Shown here: piece by piece, positions 26,901 through 54,492 of the stretch
Numbering within the stretch: the first letter of the stretch is position 1
Layout of the letters: each line of letters starts with the position of its first letter
Assembly (NCBI GenBank): GCA_008921705.1
Contig: VFFE01007631.1
Span: 128,599-192,598 of the forward strand
From: Burhinus oedicnemus
Taxonomy: Eukaryota; Chordata; Aves; Charadriiformes; Burhinidae
Length of the DNA stretch: 64,000 nucleotides
Direction of reading: 5' to 3'
Notes under the pieces: model-generated
What the model was told of the DNA's origin: nothing
What the model saw: the letters and a program-made list of their open reading frames with translations, nothing else
Databases searched by the model: none
Program-made: the position numbers and the translations under genes

Positions 26901-29900
26901 TGGTTAGCTATATTGCACCCTATTATATTTCTTTATGCCGTTTCTCTGATAAAACATTTTGTATTCCCCAGAGAAAGAGAAGCATGATTGAAAGCCCTCA
27001 GTTCTCAAGGAATGGTTAATCCAAGAGATGGGTTAACAAGACCTAGAAAGCCCTATAAGGTCTTTCAGGATGAAAAGTGGAATATTATTTTGTTTTGTTT
27101 TGGTATTCTGAATAATGTGCCTAACAAATCTTTTGAAATGGTCTCTCTTTATATTAAAAGTTGCTGGCTTGCAGCACTGGATCAAAATCAGAATTTCAGT
27201 GTGCAAAAGCCCATGTTGTGGTCATTCCTCTTGCCAGTAGCACTCATACTCCTCTTTAACATCATTGTCTTCATCAAGATCAGTGCCTCTGTGATATGGA
27301 AGAAGAACGAGAATTTGACGAGGTGAGATGGCATAGGAGTCCTCAGATCTTTCAGCAAATGCATTCCTTAGTATCTTGTCACCAGCTCAGACTTTGTCAC
27401 AAACTCAGATTTTTGACGGAATCTTTTGTTTTAAAGAAATGTATACTTAAAGCAGTCAGAAAATGAATTCCATTATTGTAATGAGTCAGACTTTGTTCAA
27501 GTGCGTATCAATGAACACTTCAGGCTTTTGCCCCCTTTTTTTGGTTGCAGTGTCACTCAACTTGACTTCAATGAAGGTTATCCCTGATTTAAATCCATAT
27601 AAATGAGAGCAGAGCGGCTCCAGCCAAATGAGAATTATGAATTTCTCACCATATCTGAACATCAGACCAGTTCTCAAGCAGCTTTGAAGCAGATTTACTT
27701 GCTCAGTTTTACATCAACACTCCACGTATTGTGACAGGCTGTCACAAACTCTGCAGTGTACATTGTATTATTTGAAAGGTGATTACTTCAATTTTTATTA
27801 ATCCCAGAGAACTGATCTGTTCAACAAAACTTTGCACCATTTCTTCATTCCTTCTATGTACAGTTTTCACAGTTGGAACAAACAAATTACCTTATCTCTG
27901 ACTCCCCTCAGGCTTGAGAGAAACTGGATATCCAAAATTCACTGGCAGCTTATTCTTATATTGAAAATTAAGCACATTTGGATTGAAGTGATAAGCTTTC
28001 TAAAAAGTTTATAATAGCTAACATGCTAATTTTCAATGCTTCTTGTTGCCTTGGTAAACCTCACTTTTTTGTTAAAGAAAGATACATACAAGCTACATAC
28101 TCCAAACACAGATTATTCTGATAAACTTGGCTGGATTTCTTTTTCTGGATGACACATCAAACAAATGTAGGGAAGTGTATTAGAATCATAGAGTTATAGA
28201 ATGGTTTAGGTTGGAAGGGACCTTAAAGGTCATCCAGTTCCAACCCGCCTGCCATGGGCAGGGACACCTCCCACTAGACCAGATTGCTCAAAGCCCCATC
28301 CAACCTGGCCTCGAACACTTCCAGGGATGGGACATCCACAGCTTCCCTGGGCAACCTGTTTCAGTGCCTCACCACCCTCATAGTGAAAAATTTCTTCCTG
28401 ATTTCTAATCTAAATCTACCTTCTTCCAGCTTGCAGCCATTACCCCTCGTCCTATCACTACATGCCCTTGTAAAAAGTCCCTCTCCAGCTTTCTTGTAGG
28501 CCCCTTTCAGATACTGGAAGGCTGTGCTCAACTCATCTGAGTAACACATCTTTGCCATATAGCCCTGAATAAATAGAAAGTTTAAAGGTCAAAAAGGTAT
28601 TAAATGGTATAGAGAAATATTTAATTACTTGTGTGTGTGTGTTTACAGGAATAAAAAGGATTCATTTATGAAAAAGATGATTGGCACTATCTCTATAGTG
28701 GTAGTGCTTGGAATCACCTGGACGATAGGCTACCTCATGTTAATAAGCCATGAAGAAACAAGTCTTGTTTTCAGCTATCTGTTCTGCATTTTGAATGCTA
28801 CCCAGGTAAAGTATTTAGCAATTCTGAGACTAATAATTGAGATAATGAAAAAAATATGTTGGATTTATTTGTTCTACAGTTTCGTATAGCCTGGGAACTT
28901 GTTGGAAAGCAGTTATAGGGATTCAGAATTTTTGTTCAGAAAGGGATGTCATCCTTCTGGTCTGTCACTCATAAAACTCTTCCCATTGTGCAAATGTGGG
29001 ATTTTATTTCAAGGTCACCACTGAAAAGACCTTCCTGTCTGAGTGGCTTCTCTTATACCAAATCACATATAAAATTATATTCAGAATGAATATCAGGAAA
29101 AAACTTCTGCATCAGCTGTGAGAAAGAGTCCCAGGGAAGTAATTAGAGCTTCATGGCTTGAGACCTTTCACAACAATCCTGGGTAAGAGCCTACAGGAAT
29201 GCTCCTGGCTCTTTTTCCCCCATGGCACTGCTGGATTCTTGGCTTTATATTTATATACAGCATACGAAGTATGAAGTACTTCGAGTAATGGATCCTTCAT
29301 TATCACACCACTGAATATTTTCTACAAAATAGCTAATTGGAAATATGTGAAAATCCCCTCATCTCCAAATATTAAATTGTTTGATCTACTGAAAACTGAA
29401 GGCCTGTACACCAGTGGGGATCAGATCTGCAAACTCTCTGTGCAAAAAGTCCTGAGGTGATTATTACTGCAGTGATGGATGGATTATACCCATGATTTAA
29501 AACAGAGATCCATTTATTTAAAACCATGAGCCTTTTTTTTTTTCTAACCCAGGATATTCCTGAGTAATCCTTGAAATGAGAATTTAGAAGAACAGGTATA
29601 GAAATTTTGAAGTCCTGCTTCCCTCTGTGTGTGTCTGATTGAAGTGCTGATAGGGCACACCAGCCACATTTAATGCTTATGTCATGCTCAAGCAGGTCTT
29701 ACCTTCATCCTATCCAGCAGAAGGTAATAGTACAATCCTGAGACATGCTAGCTAATCTATTACAATGTGCAAATGAGGTGACTATAGTTGCAAATCCATA
29801 CTTACATGGAATAATTTTCCTACTGAAAGTACTTCTTGTATTTCAAGGTAGTAATGTCATTGTTAGTGGTTACTGAAAATTATTTTCTGGTTGTTTTTCA

Positions 29901-30200
29901 AGTCAAATAATATTGACTAATCTTTTCTGGTTTTATCAGCAAAATATTAACTCCACACTTCTGTTTACTCTGCAGGGACTTCAGATTTGTATTCTGTACA
30001 CTTTCAGATCACCCATCTTCAAGAAAAAAATTTCTGAAGTGTTTCCTGTTTTCTGGGTGCCAGAGATACCACTGTATCTGCATTCAAAAACCTACCATGT
30101 CTCAAAATCACAGCCTGCAAAACATTCACAGCAAACCTTCAGATCAACCCAGACTTTTTCAGAGAATATTTCCTTGTCTACCTTCCCTAACCCAAGTTAG
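5878..30200 (+). CDS. ADGRG7: ADGRG7 (GPR128), adhesion G protein-coupled receptor G7, whole coding span
   Basis: This is an orphan adhesion GPCR of the plasma membrane, enriched in intestinal mucosa in mammals. Sixteen exons join in phase to give 785 residues (human about 797). Order: N-terminal hydrophobic signal/anchor (8-32), EGF-like module with six cysteines (about 38-72), a long Asn-glycosylated GAIN-type region (about 150-418) ending in the GPS ([19 protein letters not shown]), then seven membrane segments (about 431-720) and a Ser/Thr/Gln-rich cytoplasmic tail. Receptor hallmarks are visible: Cys at the top of TM3, the CW pair in extracellular loop 2, GITW in TM6 and NATQGLQI in TM7. 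The start at 5878 aligns with the human start; an in-frame ATG at 5806 would add 24 residues. The last exon's tail aligns end to end with the human tail as I recall it. Next + strand neighbour is TFG, as in human. Orthology is recalled from memory, not computed. Confidence 0.95.
5987..9717 (+). other. ADGRG7: ADGRG7 intron 1
   Basis: No exon is recognised. A GC-rich patch at about 7640-8300 is open in several frames on both strands (up to 192 codons) but shows no protein I recognise. Confidence 0.75.
9718..9825 (+). CDS. ADGRG7: ADGRG7 coding exon 2 (EGF-like module)
   Basis: Residues 37-72. Acceptor TTACACAG|AC, donor GATAG|GTCAGT, phase 1 in and out. Reads [20 protein letters not shown] then EWVGSLCEI, an EGF-like cysteine pattern aligning with human CRNGGTWENGRCICTEEW. 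Confidence 0.93.
   Translation, partial: TLQNPWYLHASASTVVSVRMEPACAQRSGWDLFVR
9826..12597 (+). other. ADGRG7: ADGRG7 intron 2
   Basis: Carries an old CR1 reverse-transcriptase fragment near its 3' end (listed separately). Nothing else is recognised. Confidence 0.75.
11980..12510 (+). mobile_element. CR1 LINE fragment, reverse transcriptase region, decayed
   Basis: Resembles the ORF2 body of avian CR1. One frame reads [14 protein letters not shown], matching the RT motif YLDF.KAFDT around 12356-12402. Frames are broken by stops and indels, and neither CR1 end is present, so it is an old 5'- and 3'-incomplete copy inside ADGRG7 intron 2. Confidence 0.8.
12598..12729 (+). CDS. ADGRG7: ADGRG7 coding exon 3
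   Basis: Residues 73-116. Acceptor CTGTGTAG|CT, donor AATG|GTATGT, phase 1 in and out. Begins ANFCEAST and includes [16 protein letters not shown], matching human ANFCENST and FARIPVGRYGPS. Predicted glycosylation sequon NIS. Confidence 0.93.
12730..13517 (+). other. ADGRG7: ADGRG7 intron 3
   Basis: No gene, RNA or repeat recognised. Confidence 0.75.
13518..13627 (+). CDS. ADGRG7: ADGRG7 coding exon 4
   Basis: Residues 117-153. Acceptor ATTACAG|GT, donor TCACAG|GTAATC, phase 1 in, phase 0 out. Reads [14 protein letters not shown] and [14 protein letters not shown], aligning with human PMAVRLCSLSL and IGNCNENLETLEKQ. Confidence 0.93.
13628..16010 (+). other. ADGRG7: ADGRG7 intron 4
   Basis: Contains a degraded CR1 copy (listed separately) and a poly(A) run near 14303-14319. 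Nothing else recognised. Confidence 0.75.
15530..15838 (+). mobile_element. Degenerate CR1 3' fragment
   Basis: Similar to the CR1 3' region: a segment like 'CTACAG.TACCTCACAGGAAGGTGT', then 'GGTTCCTGAGGGAGGTTGTG', then 'CCTGCTGGGATAGGGAACCTCCAG.TC.CCCTTCCAACTC'. It is more diverged than the copies at 28.2 and 59.7 kb, and its terminal octamer repeats are eroded. Confidence 0.7.
16011..16166 (+). CDS. ADGRG7: ADGRG7 coding exon 5
   Basis: Residues 154-205. Acceptor CTAACAG|GTTGAA, donor TCTCAG|GTGAGA, phase 0. Reads [18 protein letters not shown] and [14 protein letters not shown], aligning with human NNISSEVQILTS and ENITSATRVVGQIF. Confidence 0.93.
16167..16671 (+). other. ADGRG7: ADGRG7 intron 5
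   Basis: Short AT-rich intron. Nothing recognised apart from a T-rich tract before the acceptor. Confidence 0.75.
16672..16763 (+). CDS. ADGRG7: ADGRG7 coding exon 6
   Basis: Residues 206-235 plus two bases. Acceptor GACTTAG|GCATC, donor ACAAG|GTAACT, phase 2 out. Reads [17 protein letters not shown], aligning with human [18 protein letters not shown]. Confidence 0.93.
17083..17201 (+). CDS. ADGRG7: ADGRG7 coding exon 7
   Basis: Residues 236-275. Acceptor CAATGCAG|CCTC, donor AGAG|GTAAGT, phase 2 in, phase 1 out. Reads [20 protein letters not shown], aligning with human LIEQMETYSLSLGNQSVVEP. The preceding 319 bp intron (16764-17082) shows nothing notable. Confidence 0.93.
17286..17399 (+). 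CDS. ADGRG7: ADGRG7 coding exon 8
   Basis: Residues 276-313. Acceptor TTTTGCAG|AT, donor AACA|GTAAGT, phase 1 in and out. Ends [12 protein letters not shown], matching human TELQVLLNMTKN. Confidence 0.93.
17400..19158 (+). other. ADGRG7: ADGRG7 intron 8
   Basis: No exon recognised. Around 18540-18587 imperfect GATCAA and AGAGAGA units recur in direct and inverted arrangement. Otherwise nothing is seen. Confidence 0.7.
19159..19319 (+). CDS. ADGRG7: ADGRG7 coding exon 9 (GAIN)
   Basis: Residues 314-367. Acceptor TCACAAAG|GT, donor CCCAAG|GTAAGC, phase 1 in, phase 0 out. Reads [11 protein letters not shown], then SFSKQIIS and VEIVFSPK, nearly the same as human GFVVYQNDKLF, DFSQKIIS and VDMVFSPK. 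This is one of the best-conserved extracellular exons. Confidence 0.95.
19320..20768 (+). other. ADGRG7: ADGRG7 intron 9
   Basis: No exon, RNA gene or repeat recognised. Confidence 0.7.
20769..20921 (+). CDS. ADGRG7: ADGRG7 coding exon 10 (GPS motif)
   Basis: Residues 368-418. Acceptor ATCCATAG|TAC, donor CTGATG|GTAGGG, phase 0. Encodes the [21 protein letters not shown] and [13 protein letters not shown]. Cleavage would fall between Ser and Thr, giving a tethered agonist beginning TNFAVLM, as in human HT|TNFAVLM. Confidence 0.95.
20922..22227 (+). other. ADGRG7: ADGRG7 intron 10
   Basis: A modestly GC-richer patch at about 21060-21290 is open on both strands but unrecognised. Otherwise nothing. 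Confidence 0.7.
22228..22340 (+). CDS. ADGRG7: ADGRG7 coding exon 11 (TM1)
   Basis: Residues 419-455 plus two bases. Acceptor TTTTGTAG|GCC, donor CACTAG|GTAAGT, phase 2 out. Reads [17 protein letters not shown] then [11 protein letters not shown]: transmembrane helix 1, aligning with human KSLDILSNVGCALSVTG. Confidence 0.95.
22341..24092 (+). other. ADGRG7: ADGRG7 intron 11
   Basis: No exon, RNA gene or confident repeat recognised. Confidence 0.7.
24093..24457 (+). CDS. ADGRG7: ADGRG7 coding exon 12 (TM2-TM4)
   Basis: Residues 456-577, the largest exon (365 bases). Acceptor ACCAATAG|G, donor GATGG|GTAAGA, phase 2 in, phase 1 out. TM2 is [20 protein letters not shown]. Extracellular loop 1 is long, about 40 residues, with sequons NHS and NTT. 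TM3 starts [17 protein letters not shown]. Then MKPLPGHF leads into TM4 ending VIGWG. All align with human. Confidence 0.95.
24458..26074 (+). other. ADGRG7: ADGRG7 intron 12
   Basis: Nothing recognised; short open frames in both strands are uninformative. Confidence 0.7.
26075..26156 (+). CDS. ADGRG7: ADGRG7 coding exon 13 (TM4 end, start of ECL2)
   Basis: Residues 578-604 plus two bases. Acceptor AATTAG|GA, donor GAATT|GTAAGT, phase 1 in, phase 2 out. Reads [14 protein letters not shown] and LNYRQEE, aligning with human VPAIVVAITVGVIY and LDYRQEK. Confidence 0.93.
26157..27160 (+). other. ADGRG7: ADGRG7 intron 13
   Basis: No exon, RNA gene or repeat recognised. Confidence 0.7.
27161..27322 (+). 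CDS. ADGRG7: ADGRG7 coding exon 14 (ECL2, TM5)
   Basis: Residues 605-658 plus two bases. Acceptor TTAAAAG|TT, donor GACGAG|GTGAGA, phase 2 in and out. Begins [10 protein letters not shown] with the conserved loop-2 Cys-Trp, then [18 protein letters not shown] (TM5), aligning with human ICWLA and PLLWSFIVPVTIILISNV. Confidence 0.95.
27323..28648 (+). other. ADGRG7: ADGRG7 intron 14
   Basis: Contains an antisense CR1 3' end (28184-28570) immediately before the next exon. A short GT run precedes the acceptor. Nothing else recognised. Confidence 0.75.
28184..28570 (-). mobile_element. CR1 LINE 3' end, antisense copy
   Basis: On the - strand this reads like the CR1 3' end, finishing (left side here) in CCTTCCAACCTAAACCATTCTAT and the ATTCTATG-type terminus. 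On + it begins AGAATCATAGAGTTATAGAA followed by TGGTTTAGGTTGGAAGGGAC. It is a 5'-truncated insertion in ADGRG7 intron 14, antisense to the gene, about 80 bp before exon 15. Confidence 0.92.
28649..28805 (+). CDS. ADGRG7: ADGRG7 coding exon 15 (TM6, ECL3, start of TM7)
   Basis: Residues 659-711. Acceptor TTTACAG|G, donor CCCAG|GTAAAG, phase 2 in, phase 0 out. TM6 reads [20 protein letters not shown]7 begins [13 protein letters not shown]. Aligns with human FGITWILAYLM and VFSYIFCLFNTTQ. Confidence 0.95.
28806..29975 (+). other. ADGRG7: ADGRG7 intron 15
   Basis: No exon, RNA gene or repeat recognised. Confidence 0.7.
29976..30200 (+). CDS. ADGRG7: ADGRG7 last coding exon 16 (TM7 end and C-terminal tail)
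   Basis: Residues 712-785 and stop TAG. Acceptor ACTCTGCAG|GGACTT. Begins [18 protein letters not shown] (human GLQIFILYTVRTKVFQSE). The tail is diverged but alignable: [14 protein letters not shown] and [14 protein letters not shown] correspond to human VKMYNFLRSLPTLH and FRLLETSPSTEEITLS. The tail therefore looks complete here. Confidence 0.92.
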   Translation, partial: GLQICILYTFRSPIFKKKISEVFPVFWVPEIPLYLHSKTYHVSKSQPAKHSQQTFRSTQTFSENISLSTFPNPS

Positions 30201-31500
30201 AAACCAGTAAATACGTGAAATATAATCCTGCGTTTTTCATCATTTTTTTAATGTAGCTGTCACAGGTATCTTGAATGATGGACATACTACTCCAACTACA
30301 GGTAGCTCAAAACAGATCATAAGCCAAGAACCACCAGGACTCAAAAGCAGGACCACACGCTAGCAAGACTGTGTGATTGTTAAGCAGCAATGCAGTGCTA
30401 GATCCTCTTGATACTACTTGTGCTGCACGTCACTGAGGAAGGTCTTTGAAAGGAGTTGAGGTTATTAATAGTTTTATATTACAGTACAGATGTATAGAAG
30501 TTGGTCTATTTGTGCCCTTCTCATTTTTCAGGCCTGTTGAACATGTTTACCTAGTCTATGTACTGTAGCTCTCTAATCAGAAGCCAAAAGGTAAATCAAC
30601 AAACAGCACAGTTCTTGTTGGCTCTGGGTCCAAATTCTACTTACCACTTCTATAATGTGTTGTCTTGGTCTTTACAGAAGAAAATCTGTATCATACAATG
30701 GTCTTTTAAATTTCCCAGCTAAAAATCCTGTATTATAACCAGTAATTAGACAAAATATTCTGTTTTCATATGAGAAATTGAAAAAAAAAAAAGATGTTTG
30801 AAGAAACAGGCTAGGAAAGAAATTCTTTATAAATATGTAACATAGGTCCTATTCATATCACCCCCAGCATTAGCCTGCGATAGGAAGCGTGTTTCCTTTT
30901 GGAGGCAGATGGGTGTTACCAGAGCAGCAGCTGGAGTGCTTCAGTTAGCACCCTGCTCTGAACGGACTTTGGGCTGTGCCTTTCTCTCTCTCTCTCTGTC
31001 CTTTGGCTTTATGGGGAGCTTGGAAGAGGGGTCCCTTGATGTAGGCATTAAGAGTTTGGTTTCTAAACTTCGGCTCTAAGTAAATATAAACCCTCTACCT
31101 TCTCCATCCACCTTGTATTAATATTATTCAGTACAAAAAAGTTGAAAGCAATGTCAAAGGGAGAGGGGAGAAGAGTTTCTGGATGCTGAAGTGAGAAGTA
31201 AGGGGAGAGTGCCTTGACGGAAGGAAGCGGATGGTGGCTTGAGCACAACCAGTGTATGCAAGCAGCTCTTCCCACTTTGTGACTCTGAGCAAAGCGGTAG
31301 GGCCCACTGCAGTGAGTTCTTGTCTCATGAATGGGAATAGTTACACTGACTCATCCCATTCTCTCCTGTGTGAGAAAAAAGGCTGAGGAATTTAGACAGG
31401 TGATCTTTAAAAATGTTATTTCCTTATTCTGTTCTCTGAACAAATACATTTGTATGTTTTGCCATCTCTGGTTTTAATAAAATAAGAACACCATGTTGAA
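30201..31500 (+). other. ADGRG7: Probable ADGRG7 3' UTR and poly(A) signal
   Basis: No further coding sequence follows the stop until 31.7 kb. An AATAAA hexamer at 31476-31481 is followed by T/G-rich sequence and is the first good candidate poly(A) signal. A (CT)7 run lies at 30984-30997. The end point is inferred from the hexamer alone. Confidence 0.45.
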
Positions 31501-31734
31501 TTTTAAATAATCTGGTTTAAGAAGTGTGGTCAGATTTACCTCCCACTTTCATTTTTTCTGAAAATGAATGTGGCATGTTTTGAAAATGTCCAAGCTGCTC
31601 CAAATACAGTCATGAGCATGATCAACTGTGATGGCTGAACATTTAGGGACAGCACCTCTGAATACACCAGGCATCATACATGAGACTTTCTGAATGTCTT
31701 CACAGAAGTGTTTCAGCAGTTCTTTGTGTCTTAG

Positions 31735-31880
31735 AAATCCGTGCTTTCTCTATGAAGCAGAAAGTGTTTCCTAGTGTTGATAAGCCTCCAAAAAGAGCAG
31801 TCACATCAGATACAAGGCTGAAGTTCATCACCACTACTCCAGAAAAGGCAGAGAAGGTCATTATAAGTTATCTAGGAAAG
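31735..31880 (+). CDS. Unrecognised gene, candidate exon A
   Basis: Acceptor CTTTGTGTCTTAG|AA with a pyrimidine-rich lead, donor GGAAAG|GTAATT. Only one of three frames is open; it reads VFPSVDKPPKRAVTSD then RLKFITTTPEKAEKVIISYL. An in-frame ATG lies at 31752. Confidence 0.45.
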
Positions 31881-33385
31881 GTAATTCATACTATTTTTTT
31901 TGGACAGGAAGTTTATGTTTCTATGGACATCCATTTTTTCATTTGTAAATCAAATGTGTAACACCTGCCTTTGTCAATTCCTTCACTTTCTTTGAAGAAA
32001 GAGTATTTTAGAAATTATAGTGTGGTTTAGGAAGGATGATATTTGATTGTGTTGTAAAACACAGCTAGGCATTGTGAAGATGGCTCCTTAAATGACTGAT
32101 AGTATTTTCTAGTCTGATATTTCTTCCCCACAAAGAAAAAAATTCTCTAAAGCGCATTCCATTTAATTTTGAACACAGCTCTTTTAAAAAAATAATAAAT
32201 ATATTGTCTCCATATTATACCAAAAAACCAAGCAACAAACCCAAGAAGAATTTGAAGTATTGAATTGGAAAAGTGTTTACTTTTTACTAATTAAATTAAA
32301 CATCCTTTACCTAAGTATTTCAGATGTTAAGAAAATGCTATTATAGCCAACCCTGAGCACATCTCACCTAACATAAAACATTTTCAGCATAAAACCCTCA
32401 GCAAATTATACATTTTATAGCTATATTTTTTTCATCCAGGAAATCCTAATTTCAAAAATGGAACAAAGCAAAATGATCTTTTTCAGGTTATACACTTAAT
32501 TGCTACAGGAACAATAGTTCAGCTCTTATCTACACGTGGAATATATTGATCTTAATAATGTACTGAACTTTGGTATTCTTTGCGATATGTGGGCTTTAAG
32601 GATCATGAAATTTCTTCTTGTTAACACTTTGGAAACACTGTGTTGATAAAGAAATGGATTGGAGAAGGATTGAATGCTCAGTACAAAGGTATGAAATACC
32701 ACAGAATCACCGGGGTTGGAAGGGACCTCTGGAGATCATCTAGTCCAACCCCCTGCCAGAGCAGGTTCACCTAGAGCAGGTATGAGGGGCAGAGAATGCA
32801 ATGGATGGAAAAGTCCTATTTTCCAGATCTCTTTCCTATATTTTTAAAAGCGAAGAGAGGTTTGGGGTTTTTTTTTTGCATTGAAATGCCCCAATTATTT
32901 CTAAATATTTTCTAATACTTATCAAAGAAGTCTCCTGAACCATGTCCCTCCTCCTCCTTGAAATATTTAGAATTAAAAACATGTATCATATTCAGCTTTT
33001 TTCACCTCTATTTCAGTGTGAATAATACCTGCTTATTGCTAGCTGGACTTGTTATTACACTCCTCTAAGCAGAGACAAAGCTCTAAGCAAAGACAAATAC
33101 TACAAAAATCAAACTCCTGTGACTTTTTTCTTGTCCCAGCAGAAATCGCCATTTGGAAGCCTTGCTTTCCAAGACACTAAAGAAAAAGGTGTCTTTCCAG
33201 AGGCATCTCTAACTCCAGGTAATAACTAACTACAGTTGTGCTTTAGCTAGCCCTGCATCGGTACTTCTGTCATATGTACTAGCATGTGTAGCTTCACTTA
33301 TAAACGAAGAAAGCCAGCAGAAATCTCAAATATCCTGGAGGAACAGAAGGTCCAGTTCCAGCAGCCCTGTGAGAGGCACGCTTAG
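31735..33385 (+). CDS. Candidate unrecognised three-exon gene (or 3' part of one)
   Basis: I do not recognise this protein. Three + strand segments between ADGRG7 and TFG behave like consecutive coding exons: A 31735-31880 (phase 0 out), B 33143-33218 (phase 0 in, phase 1 out), C 33321-33385 (phase 1 in, stop TAG). A and C use the only workable frame once phase is fixed, and the A and B boundaries have good splice sites. From an in-frame ATG at 31752 the product is 89 residues, with a basic KPPKR patch, several Thr/Ser-Pro sites and a polar end (EISNILEEQKVQFQQPCERH). No signal peptide, membrane segment or known domain is seen. Upstream exons may exist, since an acceptor precedes the ATG. Alternatives: alternative 3' exons of ADGRG7, or a chance chain. 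It lies 3' of the probable ADGRG7 poly(A) signal and just before the TFG CpG island. Confidence 0.42.
31881..33142 (+). other. Candidate intron between exons A and B
   Basis: AT-rich, with one short antisense CR1 terminus (listed separately). No further exon is recognised. Confidence 0.45.
32699..32785 (-). mobile_element. Short CR1 3' terminus, antisense
   Basis: On + it begins ACCACAGAATCACCGGGG and continues GGTTGGAAGGGACCTCTGG then AGATCATCTAGTCCAACCCC, the inverted CR1 3' end of a different subfamily from the 28.2 kb copy. Only about 85 bases remain. Confidence 0.88.
33143..33218 (+). CDS. Unrecognised gene, candidate exon B
   Basis: Strong acceptor CTTTTTTCTTGTCCCAGCAG followed by AAATCG, and donor CTCCAG|GTAATA. 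In the phase set by exon A it reads KSPFGSLAFQDTKEKGVFPE then ASLTP, 25 codons plus one base. A second frame is nearly open (22 codons to a stop) and would read NRHLEALLSKTLKKKVSFQR, so frame choice depends on exon A. Confidence 0.45.
33321..33385 (+). CDS. Unrecognised gene, candidate exon C with stop
   Basis: Acceptor AAGCCAGCAG|AA has a poor pyrimidine tract. In the phase left by exon B it reads EISNILEEQKVQFQQPCERH, Ala, then TAG at 33383-33385. It is the weakest of the three exons. Confidence 0.35.
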
Positions 33386-34199
33386 GAGTCCATTCTTGCA
33401 TCTTTAACAGAGAAAACTCAGGAAATCGGCTCCAGATTCGTGGTTTTCTCTCTTAGGTGATCAAGCTCCGAAGGCAAGGCGGGAGGGCGGGGCGGTTGGC
33501 AGTCTTTATCAGGGCAACGACTACTGGAGGATGAACAGGCTCTCTGCCTGAGGCTGGCCTCGTCTGACGAGTGCGGTGGAATCTTACGGCTGCTTCCTCA
33601 CCCCGGCACTGCCAGCCTAGGAGGGCCAAAGCCTGCCTTGCCAAAACAAGTCCTCTGTGCCAGCGCTCCGTCCGAACCAGGCCGTTGCTTCGGCCACATC
33701 TCCCGTGTTTCGGCTGCGCTTGAGACGTGCCACCTCAGGCCGGGAGAAGAGGGGGAGGGTCACTCTTACCTCAAGGGTACGGCACCAGCCCGCTGACCGG
33801 CCTTTATGTTCTGGGGCGAGAGCCTGAAAGGTTTTGCCTCAAAGCCTGGCTATTTGGGAAACACCGGCTAAAAACCACCCCTACCGGGAGTGGGGAGAGG
33901 GAGGGGCAGAAAAGAGTGAGGCGACAAGCGTAGGGAAGCGGGGGGCGGGCGGCGAGCGCTCGACCCTGGCCGGGCCGGGCCGCCGCAGCGCCAACGCGGC
34001 GCCGCGCCCTCCCTGCTACCCGCCAACGGCCCCGGCTCGCGCTGCGCCACGCCCCCGCCCGCGCGAGGGCGGGGCCCGGGCGCGCGGGGTGAGGCGTCGA
34101 ACGCGGGTGGGGGGGGGGAACGGGACGGACACGGAGCATGCGCGTTGCGGCGCTGGCCGGGCTGGAGGCGGGAGTGCGCATGCGGGCGGCTGGCGCAGG

Positions 34200-34333
34200 C
34201 CCGGCAGTTGCGGCCGTCGCTCCGGCCCCTTCTCTCCACTGCCACGTACGGGTGGCGGCAACAGCGGCGGCAGCCGTGCCCGGGCTCGGACGGGGCGGGG
34301 GGCCTCCACCGGCGGGACCGAGGAGAAGCCAGA
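34200..34333 (+). other. TFG: Probable noncoding first exon of TFG
   Basis: A donor AGCCAGA|GTAAGA at 34334 lies just after the CpG peak. The exon end is supported by that donor only, and the 5' edge is a guess placed shortly after the NRF1-like sites. Confidence 0.4.
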
Positions 34334-54492
<20,159 letters not shown>

